DNA of 64,000 bases from Polychytrium aggregatum (GCF_025602895.1 NW_026516360.1:26003-90002); one strand, 5' to 3'; counted from the first letter of the stretch, positions 21,076 to 33,670 are shown. The notes: generated by a model not told the origin, from the letters alone. Made by a program: numbers and translations.

Positions 21076-23614
21076 CTACATTGGCTCCGAATCGAGCCCA
21101 AACACCCGTTCACGGCTGGGAGTGCCTCTGCTGATGCGCCGTTCGTTGGTTGTGGGTGTTGGTCGGGCCGAGAGCGGCCTACTACGAATCCTTGGCGGTG
21201 TCTGGATCCAGGGATTGTAATCCTGCCGCCCGTTCCCGAGCGAATGGCCATGTTACTGACAGTTGGGCACAGCACGAACGACATACGGGTTCGGGACAGG
21301 TGAATACGGACAGTGTGATTCTCACGGCAACTCACCGGCATCCCATCATGCTGGGGATCGTATCCCGGCGTCGGTGGCAACGGTGGTCCAATGTAGTGAT
21401 GGTGAACGGGCTGGACGACTTGAGCGGGAGGCGGCGTCTGGGTCTTGCTGGATCGGAAAAAGCCGATAGCCGACGACGACATCATCATGGCACCCAGAAA
21501 TAGCGTCGAAAGGAACACCTGAAGCGTGGCCACCAGTGGGCGATTGAAGGTACTGAAGCGTTAGGACATGGGTCGCTGGACAAGCTCGGCCCAGTCGGCG
21601 GAGGCTGCGATGCGCGGCACTGAACTACAGGATTGGTGTGCATGCATCGAGACTAGCACAATGGGAGCTGAGGTGCTGGGATATCATATGTAAAATGAAA
21701 CACAGACTTACCAGCGTCTTGAGAGAGAGTGGCTCAACGAGTTTGTTGAGGATTTCGCCAACCATCTCGGCTGCTATCTGGACCCTGTCATTGGGTGCAA
21801 TGAGTTGGTTTGATGGCGGTGCAATAGAGGCTCGTCAGAATGCGCACTGTTGCCATTGAGTCGTCTGAGCGATTTCGAGTCTCGAGGAAGATCATAGGAG
21901 TGGAGAACCTACCTTTCGATCTCAGAATCCTTGTTCATGCAAAACTCCCACTCGCGGCATTGTTCTTCCAGAGCTGGGACCGGTCTGATGCACCCGTTTT
22001 TGTTGAAGTTGTCGGCGCAAGCCTCTCTCTGTTGGAAGTTGACTGAGTCCGAACATTGATGGCGACGGTGTCAGCAGCGCTCGCAATCGACTGCGAGAGA
22101 ACCGTTTCCAACTGCCAGTGCACCAAGAGTCGGAGCAACTCACCATGTGACTGCTTGCTGCTTTTGGTTTGGATGTCATCCTGAATCGCCCATACTAGCT
22201 GCAGCGCAAAGTACGCAATCAAGGCAAAAATGAACAGGCTGACGATCAGCTGCAGATATCTGCAACCACAGTCAGCATCGAGTCAGATAGGGCATCCAGG
22301 TCGGATTATTACACGCCAGTGGCCCACTGGATCGACAGCCGCACCAGTTACACTCGATATACTCGATATACTCGGTCTACAATCGAAAGTGCGCTGTGGA
22401 GGGTGCACGATATCGAATGGGCTGACGTACCCTCCAATGATGAGCGGGATGTTGGCATGATTAGTCCGGGAAACAGGACCAGCGGCTGTTGGCTTGTCGG
22501 GCATATCTCTCTGTCTCCATGACACAGCAGAATGTGGGTCAGTTTCTTCCAAGGGTCTTGGGGTTGGCTCATCTGGTGGCGAAGATGTATCGGCGTTGGG
22601 CAGCGGTGCTGCTTGGCGGCGGTGAGGTTTTGGAGTGGCCCTCTCATCTTCGTCTCGAAGATCAATGGTATCGAGGTCTGGTTCAGTGTCTTGAGTCTTC
22701 TTTCTCTTCCGTGCCTGATCATGGAGAGACATGAGATTCCAGTTCGTTAGGCTTCCTTGCACTTGCAAGTCCGGGGCAAGCTCGGCAGGTTCAAATTGCA
22801 AGTCAAGTCTCAGAAGACATGTACTCAATGTACTGGTCTGCCTCGAAACACAGGGCGCTTCGGGGCTGCTAACGAGAATGCCTCGAGATCGGCACATCGA
22901 TGCAGAAAAGTCGCCATCTACAGTCAACATGCCAGCACGTCAACACAGGGCGGATCGACATTGTCCGAGCTCGTCTTACCGCATCTCGTTGTGGGGTCGC
23001 AAAGGGGTTGAGCGAGAATCCAAGCGTGGATGTCGCTCCGCTAGGGTGGTCTTTGGTTTCACTTGAATGTGCGAGCCGACTTGATGGCTGAAGAACGCTG
23101 CGCTCGCTGATGCTCGGCTTGGGAAGTGTGGAAAAGACGGACTTGGCTGTCGGAGCTGCGCCCGGCGAGGAAGCCGAGCCCTTGAGAATTTGCGATCGCA
23201 TATTCCAGTCGTAAACATTATCTATAAAGCCGATGGTGCGATTCGCAACAGTGACAGCCGTCGATGGAGGTAGCCCGAAAGTAAATCATTTGGAGTAGCA
23301 GAGGGTTGAAGCATGGCCGATCGATGGAGGCGGAGGCAATGTCAGTGACCATGAGCCCGGATGCGAAAGAAACAAAGTCTTTGGCTCTATTCCCGGGGAT
23401 CGATGAAATTGGACGCACCAATGGCAAGCCGAGAGGAGGTCGCGGGAACAATGAGGTCCCCAGCGATGGAGCTGTCGCTGTGCTTCTGGGGCGAACTTTG
23501 CGAGAGGGCCTGGTAGGCCGAGAGCCACGGGGTCGATCGACGACTGTCCTGGGCGGAAAGAGGACTGTGCGGCTCAAAGTCCATGGGCGCTTCTTTGCCT
23601 CTGTAGAACGCCAT
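21076..23614 (-). CDS. Brr6/Brl1-type nuclear envelope protein
   Basis: Resolved exons, right to left: one ending at 22431, then 22144-22259, 21913-22024, 21712-21784, 21336-21518 and 21076-21222, all in phase. They give a first membrane helix (YLQLIVSLFIFALIAYF), then DDIQTKSSKQ, the family cysteine motif NGCIRP...CREWEFCMNK, the helix AAEMVGEILNKLVEPLSLKT and a second membrane helix FLSTLFLGAMMMSSSAIGFF. Upstream, 22980-23201 (MRSQILKG...) and a frame at about 23614 (MAFYRGKEAPMDFEP) look like N-terminal exons, since APMDFE-like starts are usual in this family; their joins are not resolved. Brr6/Brl1 proteins act in nuclear pore assembly and nuclear envelope lipid balance. It is 348 bp upstream of IPPK on the same strand. 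Confidence 0.75.
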
Positions 23615-24262
23615 TGTGAGAAGGGCTTGCTGTTGGATGCTGACCAGCGTCGAGTTGGACAGGGCGGCCAGATCCGATGGCGGGATGATGGAGCCGCAGA
23701 TCGGTGGTGATTCGACTGCCAGATCGAAAGCCAATCGGCGGCTGGCCACGCGTGGCTCGAATGCTCCATTCTTCCAAATGCGGAAATCGACGAGAGAGGA
23801 CCGAGAGAGGAGAGAATGGACCGAGAGAGGGGGGGGATGCATTCAAACATGGATGACTGTGAGTTGTGGGGGTTGTATGGATTGTGTGAATCAACCCACT
23901 TTGATCGGCACCCGAACCCTGTATTATCCACTCGTCGAGGTTTTCCAGCAACTTTGCCCTTTGTCCTGCAGATGCAGCGACTCGCTGGCCATTGCACTCT
24001 GGCAAAGAATGTACATCGTGACCATCATTTCCGCTACCACTAATGCAATATGATAAGTTGTTGAAGAAATGCAATCGAGTCGCACGGGTGCCGCATGGGC
24101 ATGAGGCATGGGATGTACACAATGCCAACTGAGATTGGATCGGTGGAACTGGCGGACGGGCAGGCTGCCCACATGATCTTGGTCGGCTCGGTTGGTCGGC
24201 AAAGTGGGTTGCGGTGGACTCACTCTCTGGGCACTGAGGCGGCACACCTCGATCACAGCAGC

Positions 24263-27200
24263 TCAGTGGGTGAACTTGAAGAACGACTGGAGTATGGCCA
24301 GTGGGTTTGAAGAAATATCGGATTGGTTGTTTGTTGGTTCAAGCGACCGTGTCAGCTGGGCATCGGGGCCGTCGGGACTGGTGGGCTGCAAGAGCGGAGG
24401 CGTCAGTTGGGAACAGGATGCGACAATTGGAGGAGCGTAACTCACCTGGATGATGACAGGTCGGCGTGGAATAGCTGTGGTCCAAATTAGCAAACCTCCT
24501 GTTGGAGTATCAATGTGCTTTGCCCAGTCACCGAAGAGTGTGTGAGGAAGCTTGAGTATATGGATATGGTGACGAATCCACTGAGGTCGCTTGTCCATCT
24601 GCGCCCAGTTAAGAGATGATGGCTCGGAAAGAGGAAACCCGGGAGGATTCGGAGATTTGCCGAGGCGGAAAGACCATTTGCCTCGACGGATCCACACAAT
24701 GTCGTTCTTGGTGTCGTCGCGGGAGAGTATCGAGTTGCCATCGCGCGAGAATGACACTGAGCGGACCGGGCTGGAATGTCCGGTGAGTGTTTGCTTCAAG
24801 CGGCCCGAGGTGGCATCCCACACCCTGACGGTGTTGTCACTTGATCGATAGAAAGACCCGGCTCCTGAGACAATCCATTTGCTATCTGGCGATATCGCCA
24901 CAGATCGCACCGGGCCTGTATGTCCAAGGAGGATGTGCTTCACCTGGCCAGTCAGGCTCTCCCACACCTTGATGGTCGTGTCATTCGATCCAGACACAAT
25001 CCACTCGCCGTTAGAGGAGCAAGCCACGGCGGTGACAGAGTTTGTGTGTCCACTTAGGGTGTGCATCTCTCGGCCAGTTGCGGCGTTCCACACTTTGATG
25101 GTGTGGTCACTTGATCCCGAGATCATCAGCTTGCCATCGGATGAGACTGTCGTTGAGTTCACCAGGTCGGAGTGACCCTCAAGTGTACGCTTCAATTGGC
25201 AGGCAGTGGCATCCCACACTTTGATGGTCTTGTCATCAGAGCCGGATATGATCCAGTGACCATCGGTTGAAAAGACGACAGAGGTGACTGGACCCGTGTG
25301 GCCTTCGAGATTGAGTTTCAGTTGGCCTCGGGCGACGTCCCACACCTTGATCAGCCTATCGCCCGAGCCGGATACCACCGAGTGTCCATCAGGCGAGATT
25401 GCCACACAGTTCACCTCCAAGTTGTGGCCTTCCAAGGTGAACTTCACCTGACCTGAGAGGAGGTCCCAGATCCGGATGGTTGAATCACATGAGCCAGACA
25501 CAATCCACTTGCCATCGGGCGAGATCGCCACAGAGAACACACTATTTGTGTGTCCCTCGAAGGTATCCTTGAGGTTTCCTGTGATGGCATCCCACACCTT
25601 GATGGTATTGTCGCGCGAGCCGGAGATGATCCACTTGCCATCGGACGAGATGGCCACGGAACGCACATCGCTACGGTGACTTTTGAAGGTGTGCTTCAAC
25701 TGGCCGCTGGTAACGTCCCACACCATGATGGTGTTATTACGATAGCCCGAGACAATCCACTTGCCATCGGATGAGAAAGTCACAGAAGTCACCGAGATAC
25801 TGGGACCTTTGAGATTGTGCAGTATTCGGTGGGTAGCAATATTTCCGACAATTAATGTCCCGTCTTCGGAGCCAAAGACAATCAATTGGCTGTCTGAGGC
25901 AATCGCTAATGCGTTCACACCACTTCTGGGCCACCGAAGACCGTATTTCGGCTGCCCCGTCATGGAGTCCCAGACTCTGAGGGTACGATCATTCGACCCA
26001 GAAAGAATCCATTTTCCATCAGGTGAGATCGTTACGGAGGTGACATATTGTGTGTGACCTGTGAGTGTCATCTCGCACGGATCCCAGGTGGGTGCTGGGC
26101 CAGCCGTGACCAGGAACGGGATCTTGTCCTCGAGTTGGGTGGCATATGTCTTGTAGATCGCCGTCTCCTTCGGTGTGAATGCAAACCCCGAATTGTACAC
26201 CTGTGGTGCACTCTTGATGATCGGATCGGCAAACTCGCGGATGAATCGATACGTCTCCTTGACCAGTTCCTTCGTGGTGTCGTTGACGATGGTGCTGGGT
26301 GCCTTGGTGATCACTCCTCGGAGCACAGCCAGTTGCCCGATGATCGGCTCGACCACATGTGTGAGCGACCCACACTCGAGCCAGAAGAACACATGCGTCT
26401 TGACGAACCGAGTGAGCACCGCTGCCACATCAACCATCTCGGTCAACTGCCACACCGGACTCGACTCGGCCACTCCTTCCACACACCACACAAAGTGTGT
26501 GATCCAGTGGGCGACGCTGTATCGCAGCGACGGTGTGATCTTGGCTGCGACCCTGTCCTCGAGGTCAGCGATCTTGTCGTGAAAGTCGTAGATATCGCAG
26601 ATATTGATCACTGGCTCGTGCGAGAGGATCACTCCGAGACATCCCTTGGCAAACACCGTGTGGAACGAGTCCGACACATGCCACCGATGGCCAGTCGATG
26701 CGTCGCCGAGGAGATAGTCCGCCACCGACTTGTGGTTGAACTTGACCTCGGTGTTGGTGGACTGGCTGCCTCGGGGACCCAGTCCATTGGCGCCAGGATC
26801 GAGGACCAGACTGAGGCTCTTGAGACACTCGCGAACGACGCCGATCTCGAGTCCAAACACATCGGCGATGATCTGCGGGGTCAGGATCGACTGGGCCGTG
26901 GCGATTGCCGACACCACCGTGACCAGCTCGGCCGGGTGGCTCGACTGCGAGTGGATCTTGGCGAATGTCTTGTGGTACAGCTGACCGACATCGGCGGCGC
27001 TGTCGTTGATGTCCTTGATCGTGGCGAGTGTCACTGGGCCGTCCATGGCTGCTGCATCGACGGTGTTGAGGATCAGGTTGATCCACACGAATGTCTTGGA
27101 CTGGTCCAGCAGGATGGCGACTGCCTCGGTGCGGTCCGAGTCAGTGAGAGTGTCATACACTCGCAGTCGGTGGCGGATGAACACCTCGAGGTCACGGATG

Positions 27201-29378
27201 TTCTCCTCGCTCGAGGGTTCGATTGTCTTGGTCGGGACTCCATCGAATGCTGCCTTGATGTCGTCCTCGGGTCGGGATGTCAGCAGCAGCTTGAGCCACG
27301 GACGGGTCCTGTTCAGTTCGACGAAGCGCCAGGCAAGCAGACTGAGCAGCTGGTCGCGCGGAGAGCACTCGTCGAGTGCATCCACCAGGATCATCACCGA
27401 TCCCTTGGGTCTGTATTCGCCGATGGCTTCGAGTGGATCGGCAATCACGGCCTTGAACAGATCGGGGATGCTCATCTTGTCGAGACTGTCCTTGGAGTGG
27501 CCGGCGTCGAGCAACTTGCGGCCAATCGGCGAGTGCCACTTGCACAGACCGTATGCGATGGTGTTCAGCACCACTCGTGGATCGCTCTTGCGGGTGTCGT
27601 TGTACTTGAGGAACAGCGCCGACACCAGTTGATTGCTGGCTGTGAGGATGTTGGCGATCTGGGCAGCAGCGACGGACTTGCCGACACCGGCAACGGCATT
27701 GACCCACAGGACAGTGTCGGAGGTATCCTGGTTGACCCAGTCAGTTGTTTGGTCGAACAGCCACTGGCGGGTGCCCTCGACATACAGATCCTCGAGTGCT
27801 TGTCTGTCGGAAGTGGAATCGATGGGATCGAGGAGGAGTCGCAAGGCATGGTCCTGGTCGGCGGTGAGAACGACACTGTCGCCTTGGTGATACGTTGCTC
27901 CTTGGTCCTCAGCCGTCTTGATCTTGACAATCATGCTACGAATGCTCGGGACAAGCCTGAAACGGAAGGGGGGGGGAGCAAATAAATAGGTGAGACTATA
28001 TCGATGGTTGCAGTTTTGTCGATGAGCAACGTCCTGTCGGAAGGAAATTGTTGGATGGCAGCAAACTGCCCTCACCCCTTGAGTGCCTTGGTATCAGCAG
28101 CATCGAGAGCCTGGAGCTTCATCAACTCCTTGAATGTCTGCTGGACGGTCATTGGTTGATTATCGAAGAGTGGACTGTGCTTATGAATCGGTGAGTACCG
28201 GGGAAAGTCGCTCGTGGATGGAAAGTATTTGATGAACGCCTTTCTGCCGTCGCTCGTCAACACAGTCGACCACATGAACACAGGTTGGACGATGACGGGG
28301 TGGTCGGAGGCGGCGGTGTCCTTCATCCGCTTGAGGGCATGCTGGATCTGCGAGTGAGTGAGTGAGTGAGTGAGTGAGTGAGTGAGTGAGTGAGTGAGTG
28401 AGTGAGTGAGTGAGTGAGTGAGTGAGTGAGTGAGTGAGTGAGTGAGTGAATGAGTGTGTGAGTGAGTGAGTGAGTGAGTGATACGGTCACTGACCAGCCC
28501 CGATTCTGCCATGCCTCCAAGACCAACATCACCTCGTTACCTCGAGCAGCTGATTGTCGGGTCTGTTGTGGGCCTCGAACGTGCGCTTCAGTCCCTCCTC
28601 CGAGAGAATCACCACAATCACACTCGACCGATACAGCCCGTTGATGAAACCTTGTTCCCAGTCCATCCCGTTGCAGAGACACTGGCTGTCGAGATACGGA
28701 TGGAGCGCCTGGTGGCCGTGCGGCGTCGCTGCGAGTGTCCCGTGCAGTGACGATGCATTGACGGCGTCGCTGTCGACCCGGTAGCTGTGGACACTCGGTC
28801 GTCAGTCGATGGCGGTGCTCCGATGGCGTGGACCAAGTTTGCTCCGATGTCAAGTGGGCCCGATGTCAAGTGCGGCGACATTGCCCACCTGATGAACACA
28901 TCGTGGTCGCCGTAATCCAGCTGGCACCTCCACTCGCCGGCCGGAGCGACGGGAGTATAGTCCTGTGAGCTCATCGTCTGGACTGGTGGCTTGATGGCGG
29001 CTTTGGGAGCAGGAATGACAGGCTGGGCAGCGGCGACGGGTTTGGCGGATCCATGGTCGGCCTGTGCCTTCAGGAGTCTCTTGATCCCGCCAACCTTCAT
29101 CCCCAGGTCCTTCATATCGCTCTCCTTGAGGGCAAGGAGCTGAGCAAACCACAATCAGCACACGGCGCAGTCATGGACTCGCCATATCCGCAGCGTTGCC
29201 ATATCCGCAGCGTCGCCATATCCGCAGCGTCGCCATATCCGCAGCGTCGCCATATCCGCAACAACAGCATATCCGCAGCGTCACCCACCAGGTCGACGGT
29301 GTTGCATTCGTTGTCGAGAAAGACGCTCTTGTATCCGGCCAGATCGGCCTTCCCGAGGAACTCGTCAAAGGCATCCAT
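24263..29378 (-). CDS. SAM-TIR-NACHT-WD40 NLR-like protein, copy B
   Basis: Five exons at the positions equivalent to copy A: 29289-29378, 28889-29139, 28541-28784, 28076-28347, 24263-27956, giving 1,516 aa in phase. SAM, TIR (DVFISYRV and DWEQGF intact) and NACHT (GVGKS, LVDALDE) are nearly identical to copy A, with about a dozen changes over 620 residues in the last exon before the WD40 part. It has eleven WD40 repeats against nine, plus a 6-residue insert (GSFYRS) in repeat 10. The tail differs in its middle (RPQWIRHHIHILKLPHTLFG) but ends identically. A ninth G in a homopolymer at about 27967 (eight in copy A) opens a frame upstream of the internal Met. That extension is intronic, so the spliced model is preferred. 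Confidence 0.85.
28352..28480. repeat. GAGT tract in intron 3 of copy B
   Basis: Long, almost pure GAGT run inside intron 28348-28540, 36 bp (nine units) longer than in copy A. Confidence 0.9.
29182..29283. repeat. 17-bp tandem repeat in intron 1 of copy B
   Basis: Six units of CCATATCCGCAGCGTCG inside intron 29140-29288, one fewer than in copy A. Confidence 0.9.
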
Positions 29379-29577
29379 TCTGCAGCCGCGGATGCTGAGC
29401 GAGTCGCGAGTCGGTGCGGCTTTGCCTGGTCTGCTGAGGGAGATGGGCCTGCAGAGGTCGCCTGGATGATGGAAGGAGAGGCAATGATGTGATGTGGTGG
29501 CTGGGTGTCTCCCTTGCCGACTTGGTTTCCTGTCCACCATCCGGCTCGATCCGGTGTGGCTCGAGTCAATATAACGT

Positions 29578-30383
29578 TGTGCAATTCTGATGGCTTGCCC
29601 CATCAACAGACCCAGGTCCGATGTCGTTACTCCATAGCCTTGCGATATTCAAATGTGTGTCCCATCTCCGACCTTCACTGCAGTTATCGCTCCGGATATC
29701 ATCGATGGGATATGTCGTGAAGGAGCGATCGCATCTGAGCTCGGGATTGCGCCACCAGACTCACTCCGCCGCCGCGACCGATACAATTCCTCCGTCGATA
29801 CTCCATCGTTGACATCCTGACAAACACCTCCATCATCACTCCTCCGCCCTCATCGCATCTCATCAACATCCTCACATGCCCGTTCTTCCCGTCATCTCCC
29901 GGCGAATGGCCCCCGCGCCTCCCGCGTCCTTTGTCCTCCTCGCGGCTCCTTTGTCTTTGGTGCCGCTCTGTCCACCAGCCCAATCGCACCAACTCCCTTT
30001 TCGGTGCCCGACAGCAGCGACCTTCCACGCATTTCGCCCTCCTGGCTCGTCAGACCTGGCCGGCCCTGCCCTGCACCAGTCTCCTTTCCTCGCCCTCCCC
30101 TTTTCTCTGCCCTCTCGCTGCTCGCCACTCTCCCTGGGACTCCTCTCCTTTCGGGGCATCATTCTTGACTTCCTGACCACCACCTTGCCTTTGGGTCCTC
30201 CTCGTTCTATCTGTCTCTCCAGCTTCAATACGGCCTCGTCCTAATTCTCGATCAGCTGCGGCTATTGAGCCAAACGAACAATCACCAGCAGCAAGACCCC
30301 CCCCGCTTTGCCACTGTCTCTCACTCCTCCCAGCGATCCTTCGCACCCACTTCATTCTTTCGCTTCCAGCTTGATCTTGCGGG
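29578..30383 (+). promoter_or_regulatory. Pyrimidine-rich upstream region
   Basis: No convincing gene. From about 29860 the plus strand is strongly CT-rich (TCCTC, CCTCC and CTCTC runs) up to the ATG at 30384, as is common in upstream and leader regions of fungal genes. The opposite-strand frames are GA-rich and low in complexity. Confidence 0.35.
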
Positions 30384-33009
30384 ATGTCGTCAGCCACCGA
30401 TCCCAAAAAGCCCGATGGCGAATCCTCGGCCCCAGTCCCGGCCGAATCGGCAAAGTCCAGCGGCCCCACCGACCAAGAGAAATGGGAGTTTTACTCAGCC
30501 CAGTTCATGGCTATCCTGCTCGTCATCCTCGTCGTCGTCGGCAAGGGTTTCATCTCCTCGGGCGCCCAGCTGCCGGCTCTCTGCCGGTTCATCGCCCTCC
30601 AGTGCCCGCCCTCGATCCAGAAGCCGGTCATCTATGGCGGAGCCCTCCAGGGCTATCAGGAGGTCGGCCAGGCCTTTGGCATGACCTTCAAGAGCGGAGA
30701 AGAGCTGGGTGCCAGCTTTGCCGCCTTTGGTAGGTACCGCACCCATGGGAGCAGGGGAAGCAGCGATCTGGTCCCATCGCATATCATGCACCGGACAGCC
30801 ATGTCATCGTCTAGTTATGATACTGTCTGCAATGGCATGGAGTTCAGCCTGAGATGCTGGTTCTGTCTGATGGCCCGATCGGAGACTAACCTGTCGATCC
30901 TCGGTCTCACTTCACTCCTTGAATTGTTGCATGGACATGTATCGCCACTCTTTGCGATTGCACTTCGATAAAACACAACTCCTTGGCTGGCTTCTCGCCC
31001 CCACGCCTGCATTGACTTCCCATCGCAGTCGGCGCAACCATGGTCATTCACGTCTGGAGCGGCCACCAGAACCGATCGTACAAAGACGTCTTCACCAACT
31101 CCACCCTGGCTCCGCTCCAGAGCACCAGCCACATCGCTACCAACCTCATCGTCGCCCGCTTGGTTGACCAGGGCCTCCTGGACTTTGACGAGCGAATCTC
31201 GGCCTACTGGCCCGAGTTTGCTCGCGGCAACAAGGAACATGTTCTGCTGAAGGATTTGATGAGCCACCGTGCAGGCGTCGCCTTCTGGGATCGCGAGCAC
31301 GCTCTCAACTACGAAGACAACCTGCTCGATTCCGACACTGTGGCCGCCCGGATCGCGGGACAGCCCCACAACTTTGACGGCGAGCCGGTGGTGGCCTTCC
31401 ATGGAGTAGGTCATCCTTCGTGCACCTGTTGCGCTCCAACTTGAGCGAAAGGGGAAGAGGGACACTCCTCGATATCGAGAACCGAATGTGTTTGAGTGCA
31501 CCCCGGAGCGCCTCGTTGTCTTTTGTGGACACATCGACCCTGCTTTCGCCCGCATTGCCCTGTTCTTATCAAACATTGGTGTCCTCGCGCATCAGGTCAC
31601 TCGCGACTACTACCTCAACGAAATCGTCAAGCGAGTTCATCCCAAGAACTACGATCTGCGCCAGATCATGGACGAGGAAATCAATCCCCTCTTGCGCTCC
31701 CACTTCCAATACGGCACCGATCCCACTGGTTCCGTCAAGGACACCAAGATCGCCACCCTGCATGGCTATCCTGCCGACCGTGCCACCGTGGCCTCGTTCT
31801 TCCCGCGGGTCATTGGTGACTTTGTCCTGGACGAACCTATGTCCCGCGCCGTCGGCAGCATCCGCAAAAACACTTCCTCGGTCGCCTACAAGGCCCTCGT
31901 CGAAAGCTTGCCCACCAAGGCCGATGCCGACCGGTCGCTCCCGGCTGTTTGGAACCAAGGCAGTGTCAACTGGAACAGCCACGTGAGCGGGTTTGCCGAG
32001 GCTCGCACGGTATGTCATTGTGTGCAGAGCGCTGTGGTGTGTTTGGCGTTACCGCATAGGCGGTGTCCTGCGTCGCTGTTGCTGTTGCTGTTGCTGTCTG
32101 TGGTCAGCATCGTCTTGTGTCGGCCCGAGGATCGCTCCGAGAGGCTTGCAGACCACTGATATTGACCGATACTGATCTATCAACCCATCCCCGCAGCTGT
32201 CGATCTTTGGCGCCGTCATGGCCAACAACGGCACGATCGGTGTTATCAAGTTTATCAGCGCCGAGACCTTCTCGAAGTTGATTGAGCTCCAGGAGATCCA
32301 AAACGACGCCGTGCTCCAGCTGCCCGGTCGCCAGCTCGGCTACGTCGCCGGCGGCTTTGCCGTGACCAAGAAGTGGGTGGTTGAAGGCGAGCGATGGTAC
32401 GGCAACTTTGACTTGACGGGCACATGCGTCTTCTGGAACCCGGAGCTGCGGCTGTCGTTCTCGTTCGTGACCAACTCGATGCGCCTGGGCAACATCGGCT
32501 TTGGCGACAAGCGCATCCGCAAGATCATCCGGTCCTTTTCCGAGGCCGCTCGCGTCGAGACTGAGAAGTGGGCCAAGAAGAAGGCCGAGGAGGATGAGCT
32601 CCTGGAGAAGGCGCGCCAACTCAACCGCGAGCAGAAGAAGAAAAACAAGAGCAAGAACAAGAACAAGAAGAAGGGGAAGAAGGTCCAGGCTGAGCAGGGC
32701 GATGAAACTGCTGCTGCTGATGCTACTGCTGTTGATGCTGACGAGAGTGATGCCGTCGCCGCCGAGATCGCCCCCGAGGCTGTTCCTGAGACTGCTGCCG
32801 AGACCAGTGAAGCTGCTCCCGAGGGTGTAAGCCATGAGCCTGCCGTCACAGACGGGCCTGGTGCCGCCAGCGTTCCATCTGCCGAAACCCGTTCCACCGC
32901 TGCCACTGAGCCCGAAACCGAGCCCGAAACCGAGTCCGAAACCGAGCCCGAAGCCGGTGCCAAGTCGCAGCCGCCTGTGCACCAGACCCACGATGGCTCC
33001 GAGCTTTGA
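30384..33009 (+). CDS. Membrane-anchored beta-lactamase-like (class C serine hydrolase fold) protein
   Basis: Four phase-consistent exons (30384-30729, 31029-31405, 31596-32009, 32197-33009), 649 aa. An N-terminal helix, FMAILLVILVVVGKGFI, suggests a membrane anchor. The body follows the beta-lactamase-related fold: VIHVWSGHQNRSYKD, STSHIATNLIVARLVDQGLL, YWPEFARGNKEHVLLKDLMS, and the later segment LTGTCVFWNPELRLSF. The usual S-x-x-K reads STSH, so the lysine is lost, and the Tyr-containing motif appears as AFHG. This is probably a pseudoenzyme or one with altered chemistry. The last exon adds a lysine-rich helix (EQKKKNKSKNKNKKKGKK) and an acidic tail with T-E-P-E repeats not usual for the family. 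Confidence 0.75.
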
Positions 33010-33599
33010 ACCAACCCCCATCTCGAATCAGCGACGATATCCAGCCCAGCGGGCTGCTGCCCTCATACGCACATCCGCACTTTGCTGCTGCAGTTGCGGT
33101 TGCCTGTTTCCTCTTCCTCCGGCCCAGCGTCTATCAGAGACTGACTTATGAAGCGAGCCAACCGCTTGTGCACACTCGCAATTTGAGAAGGGAGCTGTCT
33201 AGGAGCATAAATATAGTCACAACAATAACAGCAAACGGAGTCACAACGCCCGAAGCAAAGAATGCCATGGCAGGGAAGTGTAGGCGGCAGGTGGTTCGTT
33301 TGGACGCAAGGGGAAACAAAAAGCAATCCAAGAGCAGAGCAGCTGAACAGAGGGCCTTTCGAGTGACTCATGAAACAGCCAGGGAGCGAGCATCGGGAAC
33401 ATGTCACAGCGGACTTGCCACGGCTTCTGCTGGCTGCCGCACTTTCCGGCCACTGCCAGGATGAATCAACTACGCCCAGCTCTGGATACTTTGCTCCTTC
33501 CACGACATCCAAGTCGATTCCGGTGCCTCCAATCTCCCCTCGCCACAAAAAAATTTTCAAGCACACAGAGGGGGATCGTGGGTGATGGCCTTCCGTGCA

Positions 33600-33670
33600 A
33601 CAAGATGGTGCAAGGAGAGGCAGTCATCCGATCCGAGAGATATTTTCCGCTGAGTACCGTCATCTCGCAG
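33600..33670 (-). promoter_or_regulatory. Possible SECIS region in the selenoprotein H 3' UTR
   Basis: Within 140 nt after the stop at 33739 there are two ATGA motifs on the minus strand (33660-33663 and 33624-33627), with an AAAA run between them. ATGA and an apical AA are hallmarks of SECIS elements. By eye I could not fold a convincing stem, so this only marks where to search. Confidence 0.2.

Larger units (their letters stand above)
24122..29577. repeat. Segmental duplication, copy B
   Basis: Partner of 2671-7823 in the same orientation, 21.5 kb away. Boundaries are ATGCCAACTGAGATTGG (24122) and GTCAATATAACGT (29577). It is 303 bp longer than copy A, mainly because of two extra WD40 repeats and a longer GAGT tract. 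Confidence 0.9.

Noticed and set aside
26048-27985. 645-codon plus-strand ORF over the NACHT exon of copy B (and 4998-6254 over copy A)
   Set aside because: It is exactly antisense to the NACHT-coding exon, carries no domain motifs and mirrors its codon bias. It is an antisense shadow.
24263-28075. Single 1,270-aa NACHT-WD40 ORF starting upstream of MIVKIK in copy B
   Set aside because: The extra N-terminus comes from the intron between exons 4 and 5, opened by one extra G in a homopolymer. Copy A lacks it, and the spliced SAM-TIR exons fit in phase.
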